Source: Hormiphora californensis (taxonomy: Eukaryota; Ctenophora; Tentaculata; Cydippida; Pleurobrachiidae). From it: a stretch of DNA of 64,000 nucleotides. Below are positions 29,639 through 43,012 of this stretch, in pieces. Where the stretch lies: positions 6,514,447 to 6,578,446 of the forward strand of contig CM035350.1 in the NCBI GenBank assembly GCA_020137815.1, read 5' to 3'. How positions within the stretch are numbered: the stretch's first letter is position 1; every line of letters begins with the position of its first letter. The translations under genes were made by a program, and so were the position numbers. The notes below the pieces were generated by a model. That model saw only the letters and a program-made list of their open reading frames with translations, was not told the DNA's origin and made no database searches.

Positions 29639-29710
29639 GGAGAGAGAGAGAGAGGAGAGAGGAGAAGAGAGCGAGCGAGTGTAGAGAGAGGTTGAGTGAG
29701 TGAGAGAGAC
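29480..29710. repeat. (GA)n-rich low-complexity tract
   Basis: Impure GA repeat 270-500 nt upstream of the DNAI1 start. No promoter element was identified with confidence. Confidence 0.9.
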
Positions 29711-29981
29711 TGGCTAGGCTATACACGATATTGTAATCTCCTAATGATATATCTATCTCGGCATGGTTAGTTGTCTGCGTTCTGACTAACACTCAGTATA
29801 CTCACTCTCCTTAGAGGACTGAGGTCTGTCGTGGAAAACACGTTGATCACCTGTGCTGCACTTCAGTCTACATCTCTCCTACAAGTGCTTAGTTTCTCTA
29901 CTACGTAGCAGTAGTTTGAATTGTTTACTCAACAAAGTTTGTTTCTTGTTTACCTGTTCATTGTTGCTGCGTTCTGCAATT

Positions 29982-32900
29982 ATGGAGATAGAATACTTCA
30001 GCTCTGAACAGGCATCAGCGGTGGCACCCCAGCGGCCCTCTGTAGCCTTCGGAGGGGGACCCCCGGGCACCCCTTGGTCTGCAGGACCTGGCAGGAAGAC
30101 TAGCGTTAGGTAAACTCTGAAATGAATGGAAATGAACGTGAATTTGTCGTAGCTCGTCTCGTGAATACTTTACCACTTTCATGTAGCAGTGTCCCCTCCA
30201 CTGTAAACGAATTGTGGTCTGGCTATCAGATATATTAGTTTATTGGATGAGACTGGCATTGTTCCCAATTTGTACCACGTACAAACACCTCGCCACGTAC
30301 ACCACACGTACTGCACTGTCAAAACAACCAGCTGCACACCTGTAACAACATTAAAAACAAACCACCGTCCAAACTCGCAAGATATAATTCAGTTGTTGTG
30401 ATTAACTAAAATTGGGCTTGCTCGATGTGTTTGAGTATTCTCAGATACAAATTACCTTTTCAGCGTCCGAGCGGGGATGTTGGGATCTCGCCAGAGAAGT
30501 GTACTTGCCAAACAGGGAACCTTTATAGGTCTGATGCAGAACATTAGCGAACGACGCAGATCCGTCTCATTTGTTGTAAGAGATCCTTGGTAGACATCCC
30601 ACCCCCCGTTTCTAGACCCCCACCTCTCCAGCCCATGTTGTTTATCTTACCCCCCTCTTTCAGAATTCTGGTTCCCGGACTCGAGTCCAGTCACAGAGCA
30701 AAATAGGCCGGAAACTAAAGGTAAGCTGAGAAAAGGGGTGGCTCAAAAAAAGGAGGGAGGGATCATAAGGAAGAAAAATCTTTCCAGCCTCAACCCCCAC
30801 GACCCCAAATTTACAGAATTATCTCCAACCCATATTCAAGTCTAACTCACTGTGTGTTTCACAACAAAACAACCCCATCAAACACCCTCAAAACACCCCC
30901 AACACCCCCAACACCATCAAACACCACATAAACACCACCAAACACCCACAAAACGCCCACAAATCACCCCCAAACACCCCCTCTAAACACCCTCAAACAT
31001 CCCATCTAAACATCAAAAACCACTAAACACCAAGAAAAACACCCCCATAACACCCCAAACACACCAGTCAAACAACCCCCTAAACCAACAAAATCTACCA
31101 TCGAAACCTCCACGAAACACCCAGCTAAAACACCCCTAAACACCCCAAAACACCCATCAAACATCCCCATCAAACACCCGCAAACACCCCGAAACACCCT
31201 AAACACCCACAACACACCAAACCCACAAACACCCCGAAACACCCCCACCAAACACACCAACATCCCAACAACCCACGAAACACCCCAAACCCCAACCAAC
31301 CCACAACCCATCAACACCCCAACCCCAACACCCAAACACCCCCAAACACCACAACACCCACAAACACCACAAACCCCTCTAAACACCACTATAAACATCC
31401 CTTAAACATCCCATCTAAACACCCCTCTAAACACCCCTCTAAACATCCCTCAAAACATCCCTCCATTACACAGGTGATGAGGATGCGTTCATAGACGAGG
31501 AGGATGAATGGGTCCAGGTATGTAACATCATCCACCTTGTCAGACAAGTTGTCTTGTTCTGCACCCGAGGGTTGAAACATAACAACCCCCCACCCTGTTG
31601 TGTCCCGTTTTGAGTTGGTCAGAGTATCCCTCAACGACCCCGAATCACAACCCCCCCCCCCCTCTATTGTAGTACGGCTAAATCCCGTACTGGGAGATGG
31701 TTATTATATGCACTGCAACATCTCCATCTCCCCCACTGCTTGTTGGACCTCCCACAGTCTCCGTACCACACGACCCGATCCCTGCTTTCTGATTGGTTCA
31801 CAGCTATCACGTGATCCCATCTCTGGCCTGTGATTGGATGGGATCTGTCTCTCATTAATCTGTAGTTCAAACACTACCCACACCTTGCTGAGTAGCAGCT
31901 CGCCGCTCTTATTTTTCACTAACATTTTTAATTGTACCTCTTTGGTCCTACGGGCAGATCTCTCTGCTATGTGTGTTAGGCGATCTTTATATTTGTAATC
32001 GGGTTGTTGTATAATAGTGGGGAGAAGATGAGTCCCTGATTTATGTACCGTTGGGAGCCGCCACCTGTTATGCGCTGTGTGTATTGTGTTGCCCCTAGCG
32101 ACCTCTCAGAGAGATAGAGAGAGAGAGTGAGAGAGAGCGAGAGAGGGGGCGTGCAATCCATTTCAGGGGTAGTATTATTCTGTTTTGTGTCTGTATCTCT
32201 CCCCTTCTTATATCATGCAAGAAGTAAGTAGAGGGGGCGGGTGCATGCAAGTTGGCAATGAAGGTAGTGAAGCATAGCAGACTCATATCGAGGTCTCCCA
32301 CTCAAGGCACCAGCGGGAGTAGTGTCGGCTCTTCCACTAATCTCCTCCAGGTACGAGAGAAGAGTTATATTGTCTCTCTCCAGGTACGAGAGAGTTCAAG
32401 AGTCTTTACTCCTCGGCCGTTCTAATAACAAGTCGCACATTGTAATGTAAGACTTGTTATTAGAAGTAAGTTGATCCGTCACATGTATCATATCAGTATC
32501 TAATGTGCCCCGCCTTGCAGCCCAAGATCCTGATGAAGCCGGACGACCAGTTAGATCTCAGTGTTGAGGAGCTCAAGGAGGAGTTTACTAGATCTAACAG
32601 CCAACAACCCTCATGCGCCTAACAATGTTGTTCGGTACAGCTTCAAGGTAGGTCAAGGAGTTATCACCCCGTTCTATATGTACAACTATAATATTGTACA
32701 TGGTGCCTGACGATAATAATTATCTTGGAGCGGTTACTGTGTTACCATGGCAACTCATATATTAACAACTCTACCCAGGAGCGGTGCTATAAGATGAAGA
32801 TGGGTGTTGACCAATTAGCAGTACATTTCTCTATGGTTGGCAACATGTTACACAAGGAATCAGACGAGGGTAGGAGGCAGCTCGCCAGGCTGGGTCTAGT

Positions 32901-35900
32901 AGAACAGGGAGAACAGCTAATTGAGACGGAGGGAGGGGAACAAGGGGAGCTAGAAGTACCAGAGGTGGAACAACCTGACCAGACAGCAGCCCCTGATCAG
33001 GCTAATAGACCTGCGAAGGAGGTCATTGTGAAGCCCCCTGAGGCTGCCCTGAGGAACCAGTTTAACTACAGTGAGAGAGCATCACAGACATTCAACAATC
33101 CCTACAGGGTAAACACACTGCAGTTCCCCTTTTTAATGTTACCATTGGTTACCATTGGCTACTATTGGTTACCATTGGTCACCATTGGTTACTGTTGTCC
33201 CATGTTCCCTAATGGTTGTTGCAAACCCGGTATTATTACCCCTCCGGGAGCTCGCGTTGAGGTGTAATTTCATTACCAATGTTCCCCATGGTGCTTTCAG
33301 TCTGTAACGTTCCCCTTCTTTTTGTTGTAACTAGGAGAGAGGTACCAGCACGGAGCCCCCTCCCAGAGTTAACTTCTCTGCTAACACCCCCCCCCCCCTT
33401 TCAGGAGAGAGGTACCAGCACGGAGCCCCCTCCCAGAGTTAACTTCTCTGCTAACACCCCCCCCCTTTCAGGAGAGAGGTACCAGCACGGAGCCCCCTCC
33501 CAGAGTTAACTTCTCTGCTAACACCCCCCCCCCCTTTCAGGAGAGAGGTACCAGCACGGAGCCCCCTCCAGAGTTAACTTCTCTGCTAACACCCCCCCCC
33601 TTTCAGGAGAGAGGTACCAGCACGGAGCCCCCTCCCAGAGTTAACTTCTCTGCTGACTGCTAACCAATGGGAGATATACGACGCCTACTGCGAGGATCTG
33701 GAGCGACAGGAGAAGCAGAAGGAGAGGCAGAAGAGCAAGGATAAAGAAGAGAAGGAAAAGAAGATCAAGGTGATTGCTGTAGTGGAACCTGCCCTGGGGG
33801 AGGAGATTCAGAGGATTGGAAGACCTGTCAAGATAGTGGAGAGAATGGTTAACCAGAATACTCACGATGAAATAGCTCAGGTACCTTAGTTCATGTGTTG
33901 TTCAATGAACAATGTTCATACTTTCTTTTTATCAACTGATAATGTATAGTTGCCCAATTGGGACCCAATTAGCAAGGTAGCCTGTAATGCGTAGAAGCTG
34001 TAGTAACGGTTGAACTTTGCAGGATTTCAAGTACTGGGAGGACGCCTCTGACGAGTTCAAAGGTGGTCAGGGGACCCTCCTCCCCTTGTGGCTGTTTAAA
34101 TCTGAGAAGGCAAAGAAGTTCTCCGTGACTGCGGTTGTGTTCAATCCCAAATATAACGATATGTTGGCTGTGGGGCATGGCAGTTACGACTTCCTGAAAC
34201 AGGGCACCGGTCTGATCTGTGTGTACTCCCTGAAGAATCCCTCCTTTCCCGAGTTCACCTACACTACTAGAAGTGGGGTGATGAGCCTGGATTTCAACAG
34301 GGAACACCCCTATCTAATGGCTGTGGGGTTCTACGATGGAACTGTGGCTGTCTACAACATGAGAGAGAAATGTAACGATCCTAACTACCAGAGTTCTGCT
34401 AAAAATGGGAAACATACTGACCCTGTGTGGCAGGTATAGAACACATGAAGTTGGAGGGTGTCTATTAAACTGTGGTTGATATTGTCAGGACAATGCTCTG
34501 ACACAGCTGATCTGTCAGCTTGTATCACACCGTCAGACTGATTTGAGCATACTACTCACACTGTACTATTCACACTGTACTATTCACACTGTACTACTCA
34601 AACTGTACTATTCACACTGTACAGTGTACACTGTACTATTCACACTGTACTATTCACACTGTACTATTCACACTGTACTATTCACACTGTACAGTCTACG
34701 CTACACTGTACAGTCTACGTATTCATATGTTACCAGGCCCCTGTATCACACAGCTACATATCACAGGTGTTACCAGGCCCCTGTATCACACAGCACATAT
34801 CACAGGTGTTACCAGGCCCTTGTAACACACAGCTACGTGTTACAGGTGTTACCAGGCCCCTGTATCACACATGTTACAGGTGTATTGGCAGGATAATGAC
34901 CTGGACAACCAACTGAACTTCTTCTCTGTGAGCAGCGATGGTAGGGTGACCTGCTGGAGGTTGATAAAGAACGAACTCCACCACACTGACATTATCCTGA
35001 TAAGGCTGAACCCTGCTGTACCTCCTGATCCAATTGGCATGGGGGGAATGGACTTGGGTAATTAACACGAGATGTAATCCCCTCTGAGCCCCTGCACCTA
35101 CCCCACCCTTATACTGAATCTCCCGACAATTAACACCAATGTCGCCCCCACTGCTATATACTACTTCTGCCCCTCTGCCCCCCATCATGCCCCCCACTAC
35201 CACCACCATTACCCCTGCGCAGGTTGTGGTACGTGTATAGACTTTCACCCCATCATGTCCCCCACCATTACCCCCACTACCACCCCATCATGTCCCCCCA
35301 CCCCCGCCAATTATTAATTACCCCTACAGGTTGTGGTACGTGTATAGACTTTCACCGCCGTACTGACTACCTATTCCTGGTGGGCACGGAGGAGGGGAAG
35401 ATCTACAAGTGTAGTAAACACTACAGTTCCCAGTATCTCGATACATATGATGCACACCATATGGCAGTGTATGCTGTGAGGTGGAATACCTTCCACCCCA
35501 GAGTGTTTGCTAGCTGTAGTGCGGATTGGACTGTCAAGATATGGGACCACCATTACAGGTACTTGCTATGTTCTAACCCTCCCTTTACATTACACAGTCT
35601 AGCCAGGCAAACAGGTACTACAGCACACACCTCGTCATATATTCAGAGTGTATATACAGTCGGATCGGATCCCGATTTACCCAGCCCCGATATATAACCG
35701 GGCAAAACCCTTTCCCCCGAGCATCCCGGTAAATATGGGTCCGACTGTATCTAGAAGTTTCATAGAGACTAACACGTCCTTCCTCCTTCCCCCACTAACA
35801 GTGAGCCAATGTTCACATTTGATCGGGTAACTCCGTTGGTGACGTTGTGTGGTCCCCCTATTCTGCTACTGTGTTCGGGGCCGTTACTGACGATGGTCAG

Positions 35901-36685
35901 GTCCACATATTCGATCTCAGTCAGGAGAAATACGAACCGTTTGTCAGCAATCAGGTATAAACTGGACTGACTGGATATATTTACTGTGTGTGATTCCTCA
36001 TTTCAAAAGAGGGTAGCAGTAAAATAACAAGTTACGACCAGTCTGTCTTTTCTAGGAAGTAGCGTGCGTGACCCTTATTTCCTAACTCAATTCCCTGGAT
36101 CATAACCAAATAGAATAACAATACCATATCTTGCGAGTTGCGCTTACAGAGCAATATATCATATCAAATACAGTCATACCTCGATCTACCGGCCTAGATA
36201 TTTACCGGGCATCTCCCCATGTAGCACGGTAAATAGAGGTTTGACTTGTGAGTAAGGGGCAAGAGTCAACAAGGTTTGACTGTTTCAGTGGTGCAAAAGA
36301 AGAAGACCAAGGTGAATCACCTGGCATTCAACCAACACTACCCCATGATTGTGGGGTGATGACAGGGGCAACGCCTCTAACCCTGAAACTTAGCCCAAAC
36401 CTCAGGAAGTGCCTCAAGGTATATGACACAGCTAGTTGTTTGACAAAATATGGAGTGTTTGTAACATATAGCTAGTAATGGTTTGTGTATTATCTCGACA
36501 TAGAATAGCCTTCCAATCCACCATCCATCGGATACATAAAACCAACTACTCTCCAGGACAAGGCGTACTCAAGGGAGGGAGAGATAGCGAAGATGGAGAA
36601 GTTGCTGGAACTGGTTAGACAACCATCTGACGAGACCAATGAAGAGGAAGAGGAGGAACAACCTGCCGTTAACATGGAGACATGA
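29982..36685 (+). CDS. DNAI1: Axonemal dynein intermediate chain 1, with small frame breaks
   Basis: Exons: 29982-30109, 30464-30575, 30664-30720, ~31474-31517, 32521-32647, 32779-33108, an amplified exon 7 (33335-33660), its continuation to 33880, 34023-34433, 34880-35057, 35330-35558, 35802-35954, 36289-36418, 36557-36685. The order follows human DNAI1: [59 protein letters not shown], then the WD40 part ([59 protein letters not shown]). It anchors outer-arm dynein in motile cilia. Frame is lost at least at 32592 (AGATCTAACA), 33653, 35824 (GATCGGGTAAC), 36355 (GTGGGGTGAT) and 36381 (AACCCTG), and exon 3/4 phases disagree by one base. Exons 1-2 rest on splice logic only. Confidence 0.9.
30870..31470. 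repeat. C/A-rich degenerate minisatellite in DNAI1 intron 3
   Basis: About 600 bp of variants of AACACCCCCA and CACCCCTCTAAACA. The open frame on the opposite strand is an artefact of composition. Confidence 0.9.
33331..33660 (+). repeat. Five tandem copies of DNAI1 exon 7 with its acceptor
   Basis: Exon copies start at 33335, 33405, 33472, 33541 and 33607 (spacing 66-70). Each unit is a C run plus TTTCAG, then GAGAGAGGTACCAGCACGGA through TTCTCTGCTAAC. The encoded peptide ([16 protein letters not shown]) corresponds to a DNAI1 segment present once in other animals. Copy 4 lacks one C in CCTCCC. Only the last copy runs on into WEIYDAY. Confidence 0.9.
34545..34880 (+). repeat. Two tandem repeats in DNAI1 intron 9
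   Basis: A 14-bp unit (ACTATTCACACTGT) repeats about nine times at 34545-34700, followed by a ~40-bp unit (GTTACCAGGCCCCTGTATCA onward) about four times at 34725-34880. The last TGTTACAG is the exon 10 acceptor, so the splice site is again part of the repeat. Confidence 0.85.
35217..35256 (+). pseudogene. Partial duplicate of the DNAI1 exon 11 start
   Basis: CAGGTTGTGGTACGTGTATA and the following CTTTCAC repeat the acceptor and first 25 nt of exon 11 (35328 onward), then diverge. It is a decoy acceptor within intron 10. Confidence 0.75.
35657..35747. mobile_element. Mariner-like MITE with TA flanks
   Basis: Inverted ends CAGTCGGA / TCCGACTG, inner CCCGATTTACC against CCGGTAAATATGGG, and TA on both sides. 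A related, more decayed copy (CAGTCATACCTCGATCTACC to GGTAAATAGAGGTTTGACTT) is at 36171-36246. Confidence 0.65.
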
Positions 36686-38721
36686 GGTGTAACCATGGGA
36701 CCAGTGAGGGTGTGTAACCAGGAATGGTGTAACATGGAGACCTGAGGTGTCCTGAGGCATAGTGTGTACATGAGCATGGGTGTACCCTGGAGCACATGAG
36801 GTGGTAACCAGGACCATGAGGTGACCACGCGACATGAGATCGTGAGTTATTCATCTTGGAATCGTAAAGATAGAGACTTGAGAGAGCTCTAATAGCAACG
36901 TGAAGACTGGGACTCGGTGGATGGGTAAGTTCTTTCTAATAATGTGTGGGCACGGGGGAGAACAAACAATATGGAGTCTCTATAGACTCCCTCCCCTCTC
37001 TGTACATACTTGTGTATTTCAAATGTTTTTCAACCTCGAAAAAACAGCTGATCTAAGTTTTGTGGAAAACATCAAAAATAATAAGTTATAAATTAGCTCC
37101 CAATGTGTCATTAGAGTTCCATCTTACTTGTTTCCATAGTAACACTTTGTTCCAAGTCAACATCTTACTTGTTCCGTAAACTTGTTCATAAACATCTTAG
37201 TTGCACATCAACTTGTTTCCATAGTTCCATCTTACTTGTTTCCATAGTAACATCTTACTTAATTACATAGTAACATGTTGTTTCCATAGTGATATGTTGA
37301 AAGTTGTAGCCATAGTAACATATTGTTTCCATCATGTTGTCATGTTGCTATGGTAATACTAACCACGTCTCCAATCAGTCACATTCCTCGGCATCCTCAT
37401 GGATATACTTAGCTTCAGCAACACTGAGATGCCTGTCCCACGCTCTGTGTCCGGAATAAGATATTAGCTCATGGCACTACTATAATTATTGGTAAAGGCT
37501 TTGGTTACGAAGTCATCCTATTGTGCTTTTCTAGTAATTATGTACAGCGGTACTAATATCCTACCACTTGATGATATTGTCATGTATGTATAGTCCTACA
37601 ACAGACAAGTACCTGGCGTTAGCTGTAGCAGTGATAGTCTCCCGCTGTAGTACGACACTAGTACACATTAACCGTGTCCGTGGCATCTTGTTACTAATAT
37701 TCAGTAGAACGAAGTTACGTCTCTTCCATCGGAGGCGTGGCACCAGAATGCTTGTCACGTGAGAGGGCTGTGTAGTAATAGGGACCTAAATCTGGAGAGG
37801 GGCAAATATTGTCTAGTCCATGTGACTGTCAGTTTGTAGTCAGACAGTTCAGGACTAAACTTGTTACTTGTCTTAAATGTTTGATTTTATGTTTGATTTT
37901 CTTATTGGAGTAAGGGCCACTGGGGGACCTTCAAGCTGGTCTAGCGTGTATTAGTGTAGATTCAGACATTCAGGAAAACGACGTGGACGATGATTTATGT
38001 GTTTCAAATCAAATTAAGCTAATAGAACAAATGTGTCCTCATACTGATGAGGACACTTGTGTCGTTTTGCTGAATGCTTGAATCCACATTCCACACTAGG
38101 GACCAACTTACAAAAAGAACTCGCGAGACCAGCTTGCAGAGGACCCTAGTGGCCCCCACTCCAATCATAGATTGCTTATACATATGATACTGAAGTCTCG
38201 TATGTTTCCTGCCGGATATTCTAGAACTTGTGTTTGACTTTCTAAATTCATTCTTCCCATGTTGGTCGTGTCTGTGTTTGTTCCTCGTACGGTATGTGCG
38301 GTAAATGTTCCACCACTCACCAGTCCAACCGGTTTGATAAATTACGACAGCATGAGGCAGTGTGTAGCTGCTAAATTCGTCATTTGAGAGTCTTTGCCTG
38401 TATCTTACGTTATAGCCTATTATGTGGTATGGTCAATATAAAACCTGCGCAGGAATTCCATGTGACATTATTCATATGTGACGAAAATAGAGGGAGAGAC
38501 AGAAAGAAGAGAATAGAACGTTAGAGAACATGTCATCTTTACAGCAACGCGATGTTGTGGTCTGCTTGGGAAGCGCGTGACACGTCTTAGTAGTTGAGCT
38601 TTTCTGTTTACTTTGCTTCTATCTGATGTGCTATATAGGCTACCCATCATATATTATTTGTAGGACACACACATACAAACTGTACAAACTACTTGCTGAC
38701 CAACCAATCTCTGATCTCAGG
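36686..38721. other. Intergenic stretch between DNAI1 and HAL
   Basis: 36690-36840 holds variants of a CATGAGGTGTAACCATGG type repeat. 37095-37345 holds about ten variants of CATCTTACTTGTTTCCATAGTAA. 37857-37987 is the right inverted repeat paired with 29001-29131, and 38040-38165 carries a diverged second piece of it. No supported gene; short open frames here show no family likeness. Confidence 0.7.
37857..37987. repeat. Inverted repeat flanking DNAI1, right copy
   Basis: Reverse complement of 29001-29131 with only a few differences (for example one C more in the CCCCCAGTGGCC region). Confidence 0.85.
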
Positions 38722-41700
38722 ATGGGTTGGAAGACGTACGACCAGGCAATCACAGATGCCACTGTCCGCATTGGGACGGGTAGTGTGGCCCAGGAACTGG
38801 TATCAAAGGAGGAGAAGAAGATCGCAACGTTGAGGAAGGTCCTTAATGTGATGTGTGTTCATGTGAAAATAGATGGATATAACATTGTGGTACCGGTCGT
38901 CAATCAGCTTCAATCACTCGCACATCTTGCAAGAGTAAGTACTACATACTAAACATCAATTTACATTTTGTTACGCACAGATGATTTAGCTTAGAATCTA
39001 CTAATTATCTAAGCTTTACATCATGATACACAATTATTTAATTTTTTATTTATTTATCTTTTCTACACACTTGTGACCTGTCTGGTCTGACCAGACAGGT
39101 TACCAGTGTCAGTGACGCCAGGCAGCTTGTGTCAAATACTCAAAATGCATCCCCTTCACCTTCTGCATTCATAGCTAAAACTGACTCCCTGCCGCCTTGC
39201 CTTGTTCGACCCTCCCTCCCCGCGTCTCGGATTTAAACAAAACAACTGTCGCCATCCATTCGACCATTCGAAGCAATTCCACTATTTTCTTCGCTGCATC
39301 TTATTCGTTCCACAGCTAGAAACTTAAAATGAACATCGGATATCCGGGCAAGCATGTGTGTGTAATAACTAATATGCGTATGAGTATTCGGTACTCATGG
39401 ACATGTCATTACAGCATATTAATGAGCCAATCGATCGTTTTATGAAGGAGTAAATATAGAAACGCATCTATTTCGTCTAAAAACATCAAAGCACGCGATT
39501 GTATTTCTGTCCTGTCCTGTTTTGTTTTAATACCAGTTTTCTCAGCTCAATAGGGTAGGTTTTTAGACAACTAGTTGATTAATTTACCACTACGCCGTAT
39601 AACAGCCTACCTATTGTTAATTGATGTAATTAATTAATGTAATTAAACGCTAATGAAGTAGGTATTATAACATTTTAATAACTGTCTGTTGGCTCTTAGG
39701 AAGCGATAACACGGCTGGACGATAGTGGAGTTGAAACAAGCATGGAATACGATCAGTGCTATTTTAAGAAGTTCCACCGAGATGAGTTTTACATCATGAA
39801 ACCATCTGATATCATAAAGGATGTCCTAAAGTAAGATTAAATCCTGGTCATCCTGAATATTGTGTGTTTCTTATGAAATGTAGATGCAAACTGCCAACTT
39901 CCCTATTATAGTGACGGTGATATGATAGAGATTGTAGCACGGAAGACGAAGAGAAAGGAACATCTCAAGGCGAGATCTGACATTGATTCTCCTGAGAGCT
40001 CATCTTCCTCTGGGAGCACTGCAGTGATACACAGCGATGACCTGACAATTAACATTGATGGAAACAGCCTTGACATGGACTCTCTCATTCTACTAGGTTT
40101 GTTCTTGTATATATCACGGTTAGAGACATAGAGGGCTGTAGTTTAATTGTAGTCGTTACACATCTCTGATCTCGCCAGGTAAGGGAGAGGTCAAGTTGAC
40201 GCTAACACTAGAGACGATTGACAAACTAAAAGCAACACGGGCAACCGTTGAAGATATTGTGGAAAGAGGGATAGTTCGGTATGGAATCAATACTGGCTTT
40301 GGGCTTCTCTCAAAAGTCCTTATCGAGAAAGAGAAGCTGGTGGAGCTACAATACAATGTTATTAGGTAAGTTAGGAGTTAGGACCTTCAAATGCAGTTCT
40401 TTCTTTGTGTAGCTCAAACTGCATCTGTAAGTATTCGACAATTCCTTCTAACATTAGATTTCCCTTGCAGGTCCCACTGTGCGGGTGTAGGGGAAACATT
40501 GTCCCTGGAGGCAATACGTCGAATGTTTGCTCTGAGAATCAATGTACTGGCTAAAGCCTACTCAGGATGCAGCCCTGATATGGTGGAACACATGGTGGCC
40601 ATGTTCAACTCCTCGTGCCTACCTCTAATCCCTGCCCAGGGGACCGTTGGAGCCAGCGGGGACCTCGCACCACTGGCACATCTGGCACAGGGTATTATCG
40701 GAGAGGGGGAGATGTGGAGTCCTAAAACTGGATGGGGCTCAGCGGTGGAGGTTCTAGCAGCAAACAATCTGGCACCGTATGAGCTGAAAGCAAAAGATGG
40801 CATCAGTCTTATTAATGGAACTCAATTTATTTGCGCTGTACGTATGATTATTCCTATATTCCTAATAATAGGGCTCCCAGAAACTCGTGATTTCAGTTAG
40901 AATGGCGTGTTCTAATTCTATGATTCAGTCTTGATAATACCTCCTAGTAACAGTACTCCCTCTTTCAGGTTGGAAGTGAAGCACTGGACAGGGCAAAGAA
41001 CTGTCTCCGGACATCTGTAGTGATCACATGTATTATTCTCGACATTTTGGAGGGTCACGTTGACGCACTTGACGAGAGGGTTCACAAGATCAGACCTCAT
41101 TCTGGGCAGAACAGGGTTGCAGCAACGATGCGAGCACTCTGTCACAACGCTAAATATCCCTCTGGTGAGTTATTATAGGAGATCGAAGGGTAGAGAACCT
41201 TCGAGTTAGAGAGGCGTGGTACTGATATGTTTATCTGTAGTTGTCTCATATAAGGTCTTCGGCCCGGTGCGGCTACGTGTGGCCGCGTAGTAGTGAGCGC
41301 GATGTAAAGTCAGTGCCTGACAAATCTGTAGAGCCTAGTCCAAGATTCGATGAGTATATTTATTCACTATTCAGTCTAAATTTGTTAACTTGGGTTTAAA
41401 CTAATCCCCTCTACCTAGAGTTCAGTCCCCAACAATAACAAATTATTGTACCCCTGTAGAGATTTACGAAGAGTGTGAGAAACACGACGTGCAGGACCCC
41501 TACACGATAAGGTGTATGCCCCAAGTTGCTGGAATAACTTTGGACACAATCAACTTTGTGGAGGGAATCTTCCAGACAGAGTTCAATAGTGCCACTGATA
41601 ACCCCCTAGTACTGGGGGTGGACTCTAGTGAGAGCGGGGTAAAGGCTGACATCATATCAGCAGGTATACTATGATACGTTGTTGAGTACTCAACAAATGA

Positions 41701-42711
41701 TACGGGTATTTTACTTGTTACACACAATAGCTGGGTTCAAATTGTCTTTAACCAAAACAAGATAGTTCCGTAGTTTCTAACCCCCCCCCCTTATCTTCCC
41801 AATCTTCTAACCAAAACAAGATAGTTCCGTAGTTTCTAACCCCCCAATCTTCTAGGTAACTTCCACGGAGAATATCCAGCCAAAGCCCTGGATTATCTAA
41901 CTATTGGGGTACACGAGTTAGGGAACATGAGTGAGAGGAGGTTGGAAAGGTTATGTAATCCCTCCTGTAGTAATCTCCCTGCGTTCCTGGTAGAGAGCCC
42001 AGGTAACTTAAATACAGGGGCATCTGCTAGACGATTTGGCGACATGTTTTTATCATATTTTGTTGCCAGTAAAACTACTATATTGACCACTAACCCCCCC
42101 CCCCCATTTTCAAGGTGTGAACAGCGGATTTATGATTCCCCACTGCACCTCAGCAGCCCTGGTCAGTGAGAACAAGACCTTGTGTTTCCCATCCTCGGCC
42201 GATACCCAAACAACGAGTGCGGGCAAGGAGGACCACGTGTCCATGGGAGGGTGGTCTGCCAGGAAGGCTCTCAAAGTTGTAGAGAATTTAGAGAACGTGC
42301 TGGCTATTGAGTTGCTGGCAGCGTGCCAGGCGCTGGAGTTCAAACGACCCCATCGGACCACTGAGCCCCTGGAACAGGTAAATTGTTACTCCTGTCATTT
42401 AGCTGTTTCGTTCTTCGTCTACAGCTCAGCTCTGGTACCAATCAGAAGAGCAGTGAGCGGCAAACGAAACACTTAAATCACGAGATACAAGTGTGCAGTG
42501 ATAGCATGAAGTTAGTGAATCCCCCAATGAACTATAGATGTTAACTAAACTTCTATTTCAGGTGTATGCCCTGGTGAGAAGTAAGGTGCCCTCGTTTGTC
42601 AAGGACCGAGCCTTCACTGCTGACATCCAGAATGTACAGAGGATGATTGCTGAGAATCAGGTCTGGGAGGTGGTAGCAAAATACCTGGACTCCGATCCGC
42701 TCTTCGGTTGA
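38722..42711 (+). CDS. HAL: Histidine ammonia-lyase
   Basis: Ten exons: 38722-38934, 39700-39830, 39912-40096, 40179-40365, 40471-40837, 40969-41164, 41460-41663, 41856-42002, 42115-42377, 42562-42711; 2043 nt, 680 residues (human 657), all phases fit. The MIO cofactor triad Ala-Ser-Gly lies in [15 protein letters not shown] at about 300-302. [33 protein letters not shown] and [13 protein letters not shown] are the other active-site segments. HAL converts L-histidine to urocanate and ammonia, the first step of histidine breakdown, in the cytosol as a tetramer. The N-terminal ~150 residues diverge more, as is usual in animals. ATCTCTGATCTCAG ends one nt before the ATG. The last two exons and the end of exon 8 are repeated downstream. 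Confidence 0.96.
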
Positions 42712-43012
42712 GCAAAGAGTGCTAGTCATGTGTGTTATACATGGGAGACTCTTTAGATGCAATGAAACTGAGCAGAGAAGATATTTTTGTTATGTCAATG
42801 AAATTTTAATATGACGAGTGTTATACTGTTGAGCATGTTTAGCGTTTGTGTGATGTGTTCCTGTTTAAGTTTAATGAGTTTATCTAACCAGAAACCCGTC
42901 TAGTTACACTTTTCTAATTACGGTGAACTCTTGTTGAGACTTGAGTTACTCGAAGTCAACAAGTGAACTCTCAATTTACCAGATCTCCATTTATTGGCCG
43001 GTACAGGGGATG

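Noticed and set aside
31006-31398. Gly/Val/Cys-rich open frame on the - strand
   Set aside because: It is a translation of the C/A-rich minisatellite in the DNAI1 intron.
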